Origin: Campylobacterota bacterium
GTDB taxonomy: Bacteria; Campylobacterota; Campylobacteria; Campylobacterales; Sulfurovaceae
DNA: 64,000 nucleotides
Reading direction: 5' to 3'
Assembly: GCA_003252535.1 (NCBI GenBank)
Contig: QKDN01000048.1
Span: 62,001 to 126,000, forward strand
Below are positions 17,128 through 24,647 of the stretch, one piece after another. The notes under the pieces are model-generated. The model was not told where the DNA came from, made no database searches, and was given only the letters and a program-made list of their open reading frames with translations. Numbering within the stretch: the stretch's first letter is position 1; each line of letters begins with the position of its first letter. A program made the translations under genes and the position numbers.

Positions 17128-17191
17128 TCATCGTCCCCATACAGATGGGTGATACGCGTAACCCTGTCCGTCCGATATATCTGTACTCCAT
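17128..17191 (-). pseudogene. Duplicated 5' fragment of the aldo/keto reductase gene
   Basis: From the ATG at 17191 it reads [14 protein letters not shown], as in the intact gene at 15470, and keeps that frame for about 21 codons before similarity stops. It is the coding part of the right-hand direct repeat and cannot make a working enzyme. Confidence 0.75.
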
Positions 17192-17262
17192 GATAGCTCC
17201 TTGTGCAATATAGTGTGTAATTATGCCAGAATTGGTTGAAAAGGGTGGTTTTTCGTTTTGGC
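17128..17262. repeat. 135-bp direct repeat, right copy
   Basis: Same length and order as 15407-15541, offset 1721 bases. The two copies bracket the AT-rich gene at 15679-16848, giving the layout of an insertion by recombination or of a partial tandem duplication. Confidence 0.85.
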
Positions 17263-17293
17263 AACTGCATGACAGAAAATGATATTTTCACGA

Positions 17294-17299
17294 TATAAT
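17294..17299 (+). promoter_or_regulatory. -10 box of the zinc-ribbon membrane protein gene
   Basis: TATAAT 25 bases before the start codon at 17324, at the diverged end of the right-hand direct repeat. Confidence 0.5.
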
Positions 17300-17323
17300 C
17301 AACCCGTCAATGCAAAAGGACTA

Positions 17324-17815
17324 ATGATGAACATAAAAATTCTTCGAGAGCGAATATGCCCATGTTGTGGACATACTATAAATTATCAAAGTTATCTTCA
17401 ATATTTGGAGTCAAACTCTGGTGAGGGGAGTGAGCCCGTTCAACTTTCTTGTGCAAATTGTAACCATATTATTTTAAGTACAAGAGAGCATAACAAATGG
17501 TCAGAAGGGACACATCTTTTTATGTTGTATGTTGTTGTGGGATTACTCTATTTTGTCGATTATACCGAGCTAATAACCTACATCATTTACGGAATATTAT
17601 TAGTGTTATGGTTTGTATTGGAAGAAGTTATTCCTTTTTTATTTGTCAAATTACAATGTTATACCGATGATGAAGTACAGAAATTTAGGCAAAAGGAAAG
17701 TGAAACTCCAGGGTTGATTATTCTATTAGGCGTTATATTGTTTTTTAGCTTGATTTTTTTTATGTTTTATACTCTTATGATTGAATATGATCATATGAAA
17801 AAACACCCACATTAG
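17324..17815 (+). CDS. Zinc-ribbon membrane protein of unknown function
   Basis: About 163 residues. The N-terminus has a CPCC ... CANC pair (RICPCCGHTI and LSCANCNHII), a likely zinc ribbon. Hydrophobic segments follow (FMLYVVVGLLYFVDY, ITYIIYGILLVLWFVLEEV, LIILLGVILFFSLIFFMFYT), predicting three membrane helices with the ribbon in the cytoplasm. AAAGGA precedes the paired ATG codons at 17324/17327. The gene is AT-rich like its left neighbour and belongs to the same accessory patch. No family recognised. Confidence 0.65.
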   Translation: MMNIKILRERICPCCGHTINYQSYLQYLESNSGEGSEPVQLSCANCNHIILSTREHNKWSEGTHLFMLYVVVGLLYFVDYTELITYIIYGILLVLWFVLEEVIPFLFVKLQCYTDDEVQKFRQKESETPGLIILLGVILFFSLIFFMFYTLMIEYDHMKKHPH

Positions 17816-17898
17816 TATGTTGAATGATCAAGAAGTATATATTCAAGGACATTGAGTAGACATCCCGCAATTAAATGCAGAATGGCGTAAACTCTACC

Positions 17899-18147
17899 CT
17901 AACACTTCCCTTCATCCCCACTCTCATGTCTCTCGGCGATGACGGTCTCCTCTCTGGCTTTTTGCTCCATCTGCTCCTGCTTCTGGGCAGCGAGTCTATT
18001 CCTGAGCATATCAGCACTTGAGCCCTGTCCCACCTGGTGGACGACATACATTACAGATGCAGCCATATAGACGAGAAAGAGTGAGATGATCCCACCGACT
18101 AGATAGATGTTCTTGTATTCAGCATGTTTTTTTTGATCTTGTGTCAT
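17899..18147 (-). CDS. Small single-pass membrane protein
   Basis: An 82-residue protein: short charged N-terminus, one membrane helix (about residues 14-37, IYLVGGIISLFLVYMAASVM), then a charged coiled-coil-like tail (RLAAQKQEQMEQKAREE) ending in Cys. A GGAGACG ribosome site precedes the ATG. Convergent with the zinc-ribbon gene and divergent from the glutamate mutase operon. Function unknown. Confidence 0.6.
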   Translation of the reverse strand: MTQDQKKHAEYKNIYLVGGIISLFLVYMAASVMYVVHQVGQGSSADMLRNRLAAQKQEQMEQKAREETVIAERHESGDEGKC

Positions 18148-18316
18148 ATCGTCTCCTTTGTGAGATATTGAATATTTATAGAGATAATGATAGTAGATAT
18201 CAATTAAAAAATAAAATAATCTTCCGAACTAATCGCTGAGATTAAATATTTATGCTCTCAAACACCAATTTGACTTAAATAGAATTCAATAAATCAAATC
18301 CTTTACTAAAGTTGGC

Positions 18317-18322
18317 TAAAAT
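18317..18322 (+). promoter_or_regulatory. -10 box of the glutamate mutase operon
   Basis: TAAAAT about 30 bases before the ATG at 18352, inside an AT-rich upstream region. Confidence 0.4.
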
Positions 18323-18351
18323 ACGCGCAATATTAATATAGAGTGATTTTC

Positions 18352-18771
18352 ATGAAAGTTGTAACAGGTGTAGTGGGAAACGATATCCATGTCGTTGCCA
18401 ATCGTTTGATCAATATCTCACTAGAAGAGAGAGGCTTCAAGGTATTTAACCTCGGTGTCAATACCTACCTCGAAGAGTTCCTCGATGCGATGATCGAGAC
18501 AGATGCAGACGTGCTGCTGATCTCATCGCTCAACGGTGAAGCAGAGGGGTGGTGTCGCGACCTCAAGATCCTCAAGGATCAGTATGAGTTCAAAGATGTG
18601 GTCTTTATGATCGGGGGCAACCTCGTCGTGGGCGAGTCCAATGCCGACGTGATCATCCCGAGATTCAAGAACTACGGTTTCGATCTCGTCTTCCACCAGA
18701 CCGATCTCAATGAGGGGCTCGACACGCTCGAAGCGCTCCTCGCAGAAAAGGGCAAAAGGATGGCATCATGA
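18352..18771 (+). CDS. glmS: Glutamate (methylaspartate) mutase small subunit, B12-binding
   Basis: Cobalamin-binding subunit of adenosylcobalamin-dependent glutamate mutase, which interconverts L-glutamate and (2S,3S)-3-methylaspartate. The 139 residues fit the family size. The cofactor motif reads GNDIHVVANRL: the Asp and the cobalt-ligating His are kept, but the last Gly of D-x-H-x-x-G is Ala. The downstream signatures SSLNGEAEG and GGNLVVG match the family's S-x-L and GGN regions. The ATG at 18352 is preferred over a GTG three codons earlier. Its stop overlaps the ATG of the large subunit (ATGA), ensuring stoichiometric translation. Confidence 0.88.
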   Translation: MKVVTGVVGNDIHVVANRLINISLEERGFKVFNLGVNTYLEEFLDAMIETDADVLLISSLNGEAEGWCRDLKILKDQYEFKDVVFMIGGNLVVGESNADVIIPRFKNYGFDLVFHQTDLNEGLDTLEALLAEKGKRMAS

Positions 18772-20132
18772 GCAGCCTGCTACAGAGAGAGCGTGAGATC
18801 ATCGTCCGCAATGAGTATGTCGACAGATTCGACTTCGATGAGGTCAAAGAGTTCATCAAGGGTGCGAGCAAGAACCTCTTCATCTCCCACCACTTCCGCA
18901 ACTCCGAGCAGATGCTCGTCCAGCCGCGCGGCGGTTTCCCTACCTATGACAAGGTCTTCCAGCTCTACAAAGAGTTCAAGAAAGCCAATGTAGATGTCCT
19001 CCCGCTCACCATCGACTCCAATACCAGGCTCAACGACTACGCCACCTCCAAGAAAATGCTCGCCCTCTCCGAGGAGAACGACACCGACATGCTCAACGGC
19101 TATCCGCTGGTCAACCACGGCTACCGCACTACCCGCAAGATGATCACCCACTACGATACCCCCGTGAGCCTCCGTCACGGTACGCCTGATGCGAGACTGC
19201 TGGTCGAGATCGCACTGGCATCGGGGATATTCGAGATCGAGGGCGGGCCTATCACCTACCTCCTCCCGTACTCCAAGAACTTCCCGATGGACAAGGCGTT
19301 CCTCTACTGGAAGTATGTCGAGCGTGTCTGCGCAGCCTACAGCGATCTCAACGAACCGATCAACCGTGAGTCCTTCGGGCCGCTCTCGGCGACACTCCAG
19401 CCTCCTGCGATCGTACTGGTGATCCAGATACTCGAGATGCTCCTCTCGCTCGAAGAGGGGGTCAAATCCTTCTCAGTGAGCTTCTCCCAGACGGGCTCGA
19501 TGACACAGGATATCGTCTCCTCCAATGTCATCAAGAAGCTCTCGCGCTACTACGCCGACCAGTTCGGACACACCGATGCGACGATCAACCTCGTCTACCA
19601 CCAGTGGATGGGCGCCTTCCCGTACAACAAAGAGTACTCCGACTCGCTCATCAACACCTCTACTGTCATCGCAGCGATGGTGGGAGCGGATAAGATCATC
19701 ACCAAGACACGAAACGAAGCCTTCGGTATCCCGACCAAAGAGGCGAATGCTATGGCGGTGGCGAACGTCAAGTACACCCTCGGTATGCTCAAAGGCATCC
19801 CAAAGGTGAGCGACCCGGAAGAGGAGGAGAACCTCGAATGCGAAGTCCACGAGATACTCGAAGCGGTCTTCAACGACGGTGCGGACACCCTCTGGCGCAA
19901 GGTTTTCAACGCGATCAAGAAAGGGCACATCGAGATACCGTTCTCGCCGCATATCATCAACGCCAACAAGGTGATCACCATCCGCGACAAGGACAGCAAT
20001 ATCCGCATCCTCAAACGCGGCAACCTCCCGATCTCGGACAAAAGCTACGCCTTCGAGAAGTCCAAGATCGACCTCCCCGAGGGGAGCAGGGTGGTCGATA
20101 AGATCATTAGTGATATTGGGATAATGTTGTAG
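18768..20132 (+). CDS. glmE: Glutamate (methylaspartate) mutase large subunit
   Basis: Catalytic TIM-barrel subunit of glutamate mutase, 454 residues against about 483 in clostridial enzymes. The substrate arginine claw is preserved: VQPRGG (Arg54), SNTRLND (Arg87) and LRHGTPD (Arg136). The catalytic Glu in EGGPITY (Glu158) is also present. FHQWMG-like YHQWMGAFP and GIPTKEANA are family hallmarks. It should therefore be active with glutamate. Translationally coupled to the B12 subunit. No methylaspartate ammonia-lyase follows, so a fermentative role is unlikely; the partners GlmL and an AMP ligase lie 4.5 kb on, beyond an accessory insertion. Confidence 0.9.
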   Translation: MSSLLQREREIIVRNEYVDRFDFDEVKEFIKGASKNLFISHHFRNSEQMLVQPRGGFPTYDKVFQLYKEFKKANVDVLPLTIDSNTRLNDYATSKKMLALSEENDTDMLNGYPLVNHGYRTTRKMITHYDTPVSLRHGTPDARLLVEIALASGIFEIEGGPITYLLPYSKNFPMDKAFLYWKYVERVCAAYSDLNEPINRESFGPLSATLQPPAIVLVIQILEMLLSLEEGVKSFSVSFSQTGSMTQDIVSSNVIKKLSRYYADQFGHTDATINLVYHQWMGAFPYNKEYSDSLINTSTVIAAMVGADKIITKTRNEAFGIPTKEANAMAVANVKYTLGMLKGIPKVSDPEEEENLECEVHEILEAVFNDGADTLWRKVFNAIKKGHIEIPFSPHIINANKVITIRDKDSNIRILKRGNLPISDKSYAFEKSKIDLPEGSRVVDKIISDIGIML

Positions 20133-20177
20133 GGAGATCGTCTTTTACAATATGGCAGGTATTGTTAACGTATATAG

Positions 20178-22544
20178 TCATGGCACTTTCCCTAGAGTTG
20201 TATTCTGCTCTCGTGAATTTGTCAGCATCTCCATGATAATCTCATAGTTCTTATCTTGTTTACAGTACCTAAAGAGCCCAGTTACAGTATTGAATCCATA
20301 TTCATCCATAAGGTAAGGATCGGCTCCATGGTCAAGAAGGAGTTTGACCAATTTTGGATTTCTACACCCTTTAGTAGCGAGGGTAAGAGGAGTTTCTCGC
20401 ATCTGGTAGCGATAGTTGATATCTACACCGTATTTGATAAAGACCTCAGCAATCTCATAGCCCCAATCCCATTGTATAAGACCTTCTCCAAAGGGAGTAA
20501 CGCGTTTATTTTCATCAAGAGCATACATATCGGCACCATTTTGAATCAGTAGTTCAGCAGATAAATAATTGCCTCTCCATACAGCATAGAAGAGAAGTTC
20601 ATTCTTTTTCTTTTGGTCGATACCGGTTTGAAGTGTTTGATTAACATCGGCATATTCTTTTTTGAAAATCTCATATCTATCTCGTTTATTTCGTTTTTTC
20701 GATTCGATTTTTTTGAGTCTCTTCTCCTCTTCAAGTTTTTTCTTTTTGAGTACATATTGCTCATCTTTAATTCTTTTGAGTTCCATAAAATACGAAGGGT
20801 ACTTCTCTTGTATCTCTTTAAGCCAGAGACCTGAATAACCATGGGCAAAATATCGTTGCAAAAAGAGATCATACATTTTATCTATCGAGAGATGTTTTTG
20901 ACAAACTTCTTTGTCACTATCCTGAATGATCTCATCGGATGTTCTGTCGATGATATTGAAATTGAAGGTTTTTTCATACTCTTGAAGTTTGGCGATATTC
21001 ATTAGAAAATTTTTGTGAGAGTATTGCTCCGAAAAGATCGTTTGAAGCGCTGAACCTTTGTAATCATAAAGTGTACCGTTGAGCTCATTATCCATATAGC
21101 TTTGTGTCTCGATACACTTGAGTGCCAAACCGTATTTGACCCTCGCTTCGAAGAGTCCATATCTATCATTGGCTGAGATGAATTCTTTGAGTTTGTCGAT
21201 GAGCTCAGAATAATAGTATCGTATGATTGGTGTTGTATTGAGATGTTGTGAAGCATCTGGTTTTTCACCGATGGTACCCTCTATCTTTTCACTATGAGTA
21301 TCATAAATGATCTTATCTATCATCCAATTTTTATCTTTTTTCATAATGAAGACGATCACTTGTTTGTTCTGATCATAGGGGGTGAGGTTGGCAACTACTT
21401 TGGCTCTGTTGTGACCTAAGCGAATATGATAGTGGTATTGACCGTGAATCTTTGAAGAGAGGATTTTTTCAAGCTTTTTTGCCTCTTTCTTTGAGATCGT
21501 CAAAGTATCATAGTGGGGAGTTTTCCACCATGGATGCAAGAGGGCATCCATAGTATGTGTAATGATCTCTTGTATTGCATAATAATCCTTTGCCACTATA
21601 TTTTTAAGTACATAGATACCTTTGATCTCCTTGTAGACGACAAATACCGTATCGGATGCTCTGTCATACACGGCCATCTCGGGTGTATAGGGAACCTTGT
21701 ATGGATGGAATATCTCAGAACGATGGAGATTTGCAAGTCTGAGTTCTTTCTTATTTGGATCGATCCATACGGTAACATCCGATGGTTGTCGGATATTTTT
21801 TTGGATATCTTTGAGTTGGAGCCGATCAAATGTTTCATCAGCTCTATAAATAAAATCGCGAGGGGTCTTTTCGTATTTGGTGCGGTACTTCTGAGTGAGC
21901 TCTTCACTATATTGATAATTTGGCTGATTCGTTGGATTTTCATGTTTTATTTCTTTATAAACAACCAGTGTGGAAAGAGATTGATTTTGGTCGACGACAA
22001 GGATATCTTTATCCAAAGTTATAAATGTAGCAGCATTGTTTAGATGATCAATATAAACTTTAGGCATTTCACTATCTGTTTTGATATCGAGATCATACTT
22101 TAAGTGTATTGAGTCAAACTTTCTGTTTGATAGGTTGGATGCCATATAGACCGTATTGTTGTCATCAAGGAAATTTGGGTAGTTACCATTGAGTGAATTA
22201 TGTAAAAACATGACATTTATATTGTTTGTCTCAGGTATAGTGTCGTTGCCTTCATATCTACCATATCGATAAGGTTCTTCGAAATAGTGATTGATAGAAG
22301 GGGTATGTTTATCAACATAGTTTCTTTTGGCATTGGTCATATAAGTAGCTAACATAACAGCCAGAGTAAAATATATTAACTCAGTTGTATTGATAAACAA
22401 TCTTAATATTAGTAGTATAATCAGGATGGGGATTGAAAGAGCAAAAAGCCATTCACTTATAGTGATCTCGGCAGCCCATCCCGACTCGGCGAAAACAAAA
22501 ACAGAAAGAAATAACAACAGCCCGATGATTCTACGAATATTCAT
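20178..22544 (-). CDS. Membrane-anchored protein with C-terminal ankyrin repeats
   Basis: A 788-residue AT-rich gene. The N-terminus is a signal peptide or first helix (IIGLLLFLSVFVFAES) followed by two membrane segments (residues about 28-70). A long central region (about 80-600) has no recognised domain. A charged Lys/Glu stretch (KKKKLEEEKRLKK) precedes about three ankyrin repeats at the C-terminus (NELLFYAVWRGNYLSAELL, NGADMYALD, TPLTLATKG, LLLDHGADPYL). It runs opposite to the flanking glutamate mutase genes and ends 45 bases from glmE. Probably an acquired gene with protein-protein interaction function; its target is unknown. Confidence 0.7.
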   Translation of the reverse strand: MNIRRIIGLLLFLSVFVFAESGWAAEITISEWLFALSIPILIILLILRLFINTTELIYFTLAVMLATYMTNAKRNYVDKHTPSINHYFEEPYRYGRYEGNDTIPETNNINVMFLHNSLNGNYPNFLDDNNTVYMASNLSNRKFDSIHLKYDLDIKTDSEMPKVYIDHLNNAATFITLDKDILVVDQNQSLSTLVVYKEIKHENPTNQPNYQYSEELTQKYRTKYEKTPRDFIYRADETFDRLQLKDIQKNIRQPSDVTVWIDPNKKELRLANLHRSEIFHPYKVPYTPEMAVYDRASDTVFVVYKEIKGIYVLKNIVAKDYYAIQEIITHTMDALLHPWWKTPHYDTLTISKKEAKKLEKILSSKIHGQYHYHIRLGHNRAKVVANLTPYDQNKQVIVFIMKKDKNWMIDKIIYDTHSEKIEGTIGEKPDASQHLNTTPIIRYYYSELIDKLKEFISANDRYGLFEARVKYGLALKCIETQSYMDNELNGTLYDYKGSALQTIFSEQYSHKNFLMNIAKLQEYEKTFNFNIIDRTSDEIIQDSDKEVCQKHLSIDKMYDLFLQRYFAHGYSGLWLKEIQEKYPSYFMELKRIKDEQYVLKKKKLEEEKRLKKIESKKRNKRDRYEIFKKEYADVNQTLQTGIDQKKKNELLFYAVWRGNYLSAELLIQNGADMYALDENKRVTPFGEGLIQWDWGYEIAEVFIKYGVDINYRYQMRETPLTLATKGCRNPKLVKLLLDHGADPYLMDEYGFNTVTGLFRYCKQDKNYEIIMEMLTNSREQNTTLGKVP

Positions 22545-22669
22545 ATATGCTCCGAAAGTTGTGTCGGGATAAACTCCCCAAAACTTATCTCATACTAGCA
22601 TAAAAAAATCACAGTGCAAAGCCTTTTCAAATAATTCATCACTAAAGTTCCTTTTTAGGGAATATGTCC

Positions 22670-22675
22670 TATACT
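22670..22675 (+). promoter_or_regulatory. -10 box of the higBA operon
   Basis: TATACT ending seven bases before the ATG at 22683, which would give an almost leaderless toxin transcript. A TTCATGAA palindrome at 22679-22686 overlaps the start codon and could be part of the autorepression site. Confidence 0.35.
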
Positions 22676-22682
22676 CACTTTC

Positions 22683-22976
22683 ATGAATGTCATTAGTAAA
22701 AGAACGCTTGTAGAGTTTTATACCCAGTACCCGCAAGCCAAGACAGCTTTGGAAGTATGGCATGCCGATGCCAGGAAAGCGCAGTGGGAGACTCCCGAAG
22801 ATATCAAGAGAGTTTACTCTACGGCTTCTTTTCTCAAAGACAACAGAGTAGTTTTCAATATCAAAGGCAATGACTACCGCCTGATCGTCCATATAGATTA
22901 TAAACGAAAGATAGTCAGGGTCAAGTTCGTAGGCACGCACAGCCAGTATGACAGGATAGATGCAGAGGAGATATAA
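22683..22976 (+). CDS. higB: HigB-family mRNA interferase toxin
   Basis: A 97-residue RelE-superfamily toxin of the HigB type, expected to cleave mRNA at the ribosome. Family features are the N-terminal MNVISKRTLVEFY, the W in ALEVWHADARKAQWETPEDI, NRVVFNIKGNDYRLIVHIDY, and the C-terminal VKFVGTHSQYDRIDAEEI. Toxin-first gene order, as in other higBA loci. No strong ribosome site is visible, consistent with a short or absent leader. Two bases separate it from the antitoxin gene. Confidence 0.9.
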   Translation: MNVISKRTLVEFYTQYPQAKTALEVWHADARKAQWETPEDIKRVYSTASFLKDNRVVFNIKGNDYRLIVHIDYKRKIVRVKFVGTHSQYDRIDAEEI

Positions 22977-22977
22977 G

Positions 22978-23355
22978 ATGGATATTCGACCTATACACAC
23001 AGAAGCAGATTATGACAGAGCCCTTGAGAGGGTCGATGAGCTCATGGAGCTCGATCCTGAGCTTGGTACGGTGGAGAGCGATGAGCTAGAGATCTTGGCG
23101 CTGCTCGTCGAGAAGTACGAAGAACAGCATTGGGCTATCAGCGAACCCGATCCGATCGAGGCGATCAAGGTGCGTATGGAGCAGATGCACCTCAAACAAA
23201 AAGACCTCGTCCCCTATATCGGCAACAAGAGCAAGGTATCGGAAGTGCTCAACAGGAAAGTGGGGCTATCGCTCTCGATGATCTACAACCTCGCACAGGG
23301 ACTCCATATCCCGCTGGAAGTGTTGGTACAGCCTTCGCAAAAAACGGCTGTATAG
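22978..23355 (+). CDS. higA: HigA-family antitoxin (HTH)
   Basis: A 125-residue antitoxin and autorepressor for the HigB toxin. The N-terminal half (IRPIHTEADYDRALERVDEL) is the typical HigA preface. The C-terminal half is an XRE-type helix-turn-helix (MHLKQKDLVPYIGNKSKVSE followed by VLNRKVGLSLSMIYNLA). The ATG at 22978 follows the toxin stop by one base. Composition is closer to the core genome than that of the ankyrin gene beside it. With the second toxin-antitoxin pair at 23975-24524 it may stabilise this accessory segment. Confidence 0.9.
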   Translation: MDIRPIHTEADYDRALERVDELMELDPELGTVESDELEILALLVEKYEEQHWAISEPDPIEAIKVRMEQMHLKQKDLVPYIGNKSKVSEVLNRKVGLSLSMIYNLAQGLHIPLEVLVQPSQKTAV

Positions 23356-23357
23356 TC

Positions 23358-23978
23358 TCACTTCAACCCAAAAAGCCACATAAAGAAGTCGTCGATCTGG
23401 TTATCGATGAACGATCCGGAGCTGCCCCCGGTCGGGAATCGGGGTGAGAAGCTCTGGAACTTCTCGGCTTTGACTATGCCGCCAGCACCCTTCCACTCGA
23501 AGAGCTGCTGCAGCTCCCCGCCGTCGAGCCACACGCCGTGCTCGCGGCACCTGTCGATCACCACGCCGCTTACCGCGCGGTAGTTCATCTGCTGCATCAT
23601 GTTCTTGCAGACAGGGCAGTGGATATAGAACCTTTTGCGCGTCTGCCTCTCATGGCGCGGATTGTCGAGGACGAAGCGCAGGAGTTTGGGGTCAATATGG
23701 TTGATCTGCTTGTGTTTGGCATCGATGGCCGTATCGAGATCGTGCTGGGAGAGGAAGATCCCGTCGCACTTCCCGCAGTGGTGTATCACCACCCTTCCCC
23801 TCAGCCCCACATCCATGCGCTTGAGCTCTGTCTCCGTACATACGGGGCAGTTGACGGTGCTCTCCCCGGTGCCGACGACAGCATCGACATTCCGCATATT
23901 GATCGCATTTCTCTGGCCGCAGTAGCTGCACACCAGCCCGCTGACAGGGAGCGGCGCGCCGCAATAGGAGCAATTCAT
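23358..23978 (-). CDS. Multi-zinc-ribbon protein (TFIIB-type zinc finger)
   Basis: A 206-residue cytosolic protein packed with zinc-binding pairs: CSYC and CSYC at the N-terminus, then two zf-TFIIB-like modules, CPVC ... HHCGKCDGIFLSQHDL and CPVC ... DRCREHGVWLDGGEL. The C-x2-C ... C-x2-C/H-G-x-W/F-L/F pattern with the following D/E-x-L is typical of the zf-TFIIB family. Its ATG overlaps the stop of the upstream toxin gene (ATGA), making it the third gene of that toxin-antitoxin operon. Function unknown; nucleic-acid or metal handling is possible. Confidence 0.75.
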   Translation of the reverse strand: MNCSYCGAPLPVSGLVCSYCGQRNAINMRNVDAVVGTGESTVNCPVCTETELKRMDVGLRGRVVIHHCGKCDGIFLSQHDLDTAIDAKHKQINHIDPKLLRFVLDNPRHERQTRKRFYIHCPVCKNMMQQMNYRAVSGVVIDRCREHGVWLDGGELQQLFEWKGAGGIVKAEKFQSFSPRFPTGGSSGSFIDNQIDDFFMWLFGLK

Positions 23979-24319
23979 GGGGTACTTCCTTTTTCTTTGA
24001 TCTCTTCGGTTATGATCTTCCTGAGCTGTTCGGTGAGGATATTGTCCTGCTCGGTTTTGGAATAGATCGTCACAAGATAGAGCGTATCGTCGGTCTTGTA
24101 GTAGGTGATGACCCTGAAACCCCCTCGTTTGCCTGTTGGGATGGAGGAGTTGGGTATACGGATTTTGAAGATATTCTCACCCAGATGGGTACCGAGCAGA
24201 GGATCATCGGAGAGTCTGGCGATGAGGGTCACAAGATCGCTTTTGATCCTGGGAAAATGTTTGCGAAGTTTTTTGACATCTTTGTCAAATCTGGGGATGG
24301 TATCGATCCTATAGTTCAT
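23975..24319 (-). CDS. RelE/ParE-superfamily toxin
   Basis: A 114-residue toxin of the RelE/ParE fold: the N-terminal FDKDVKKLRKHFPRIKSDLV helix, DPLLGTHLGENIFKIRI, and the conserved core GKRGGFRVITYYKTDDTLYL followed by VTIYSK. The start ATG at 24319 sits inside the last codons of the antitoxin gene. It is a different type from the HigB next door. Whether it attacks mRNA (RelE) or gyrase (ParE) cannot be decided by eye. Confidence 0.85.
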   Translation of the reverse strand: MNYRIDTIPRFDKDVKKLRKHFPRIKSDLVTLIARLSDDPLLGTHLGENIFKIRIPNSSIPTGKRGGFRVITYYKTDDTLYLVTIYSKTEQDNILTEQLRKIITEEIKEKGSTP

Positions 24320-24524
24320 CAAGAAGCTCTTGGACATTTCTTGAAGCGAGCTTGCCTTCCCGGATGAGAGCGAGTTCATCAAGACCCTCTTTGAAGTTGG
24401 CTATGATCTCTGTGTCGCTGTCATCGAGGGGTATCACCTCCACCCCGTCATTTTTGAAATGTTCAAGCAGCCATAAAACCTTCTGGGCAATCGACTCATC
24501 ACGGAAATTCAGCGCTACCTGCAT
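24309..24524 (-). CDS. Antitoxin partner of the RelE/ParE-type toxin
   Basis: A 71-residue acidic protein starting MQVALNFRDESIAQKVLWLL, with an amphipathic helix and the C-terminal tail ELALIREGKLASRNVQELLDEL typical of RelE-binding antitoxins. The start at 24524 is chosen over one seven codons upstream because conserved-looking sequence begins here. It overlaps the toxin by 11 bases, the usual antitoxin-first arrangement. No clear DNA-binding domain is visible. Confidence 0.8.
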   Translation of the reverse strand: MQVALNFRDESIAQKVLWLLEHFKNDGVEVIPLDDSDTEIIANFKEGLDELALIREGKLASRNVQELLDEL

Positions 24525-24616
24525 ATCAAAACCTTTTTTGATCAATTATAGCATAATAATTCCCATATATTTCGACCTCTCCAAACGCAACCAAAACCAT
24601 AAATTGGGTACAATAT

Positions 24617-24622
24617 TATAAT
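24617..24622 (+). promoter_or_regulatory. -10 box upstream of glmL
   Basis: TATAAT 25 bases before the glmL ATG, between divergent genes. It could give glmL and the AMP ligase their own promoter after separation from glmE. Confidence 0.5.
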
Positions 24623-24647
24623 TTTGCAGAACACAGGAACAAATTGA

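Noticed and set aside
17022-17291. 89-residue minus-strand frame in the right-hand direct repeat
   Set aside because: It reads the duplicated promoter and gene-start fragment in another frame; the fragment itself starts at 17191 and is dead.
18352-20132. Glutamate fermentation (methylaspartate) pathway
   Set aside because: No methylaspartate ammonia-lyase, mesaconase or citramalate lyase genes occur in the window, and an adenylation enzyme is present instead.
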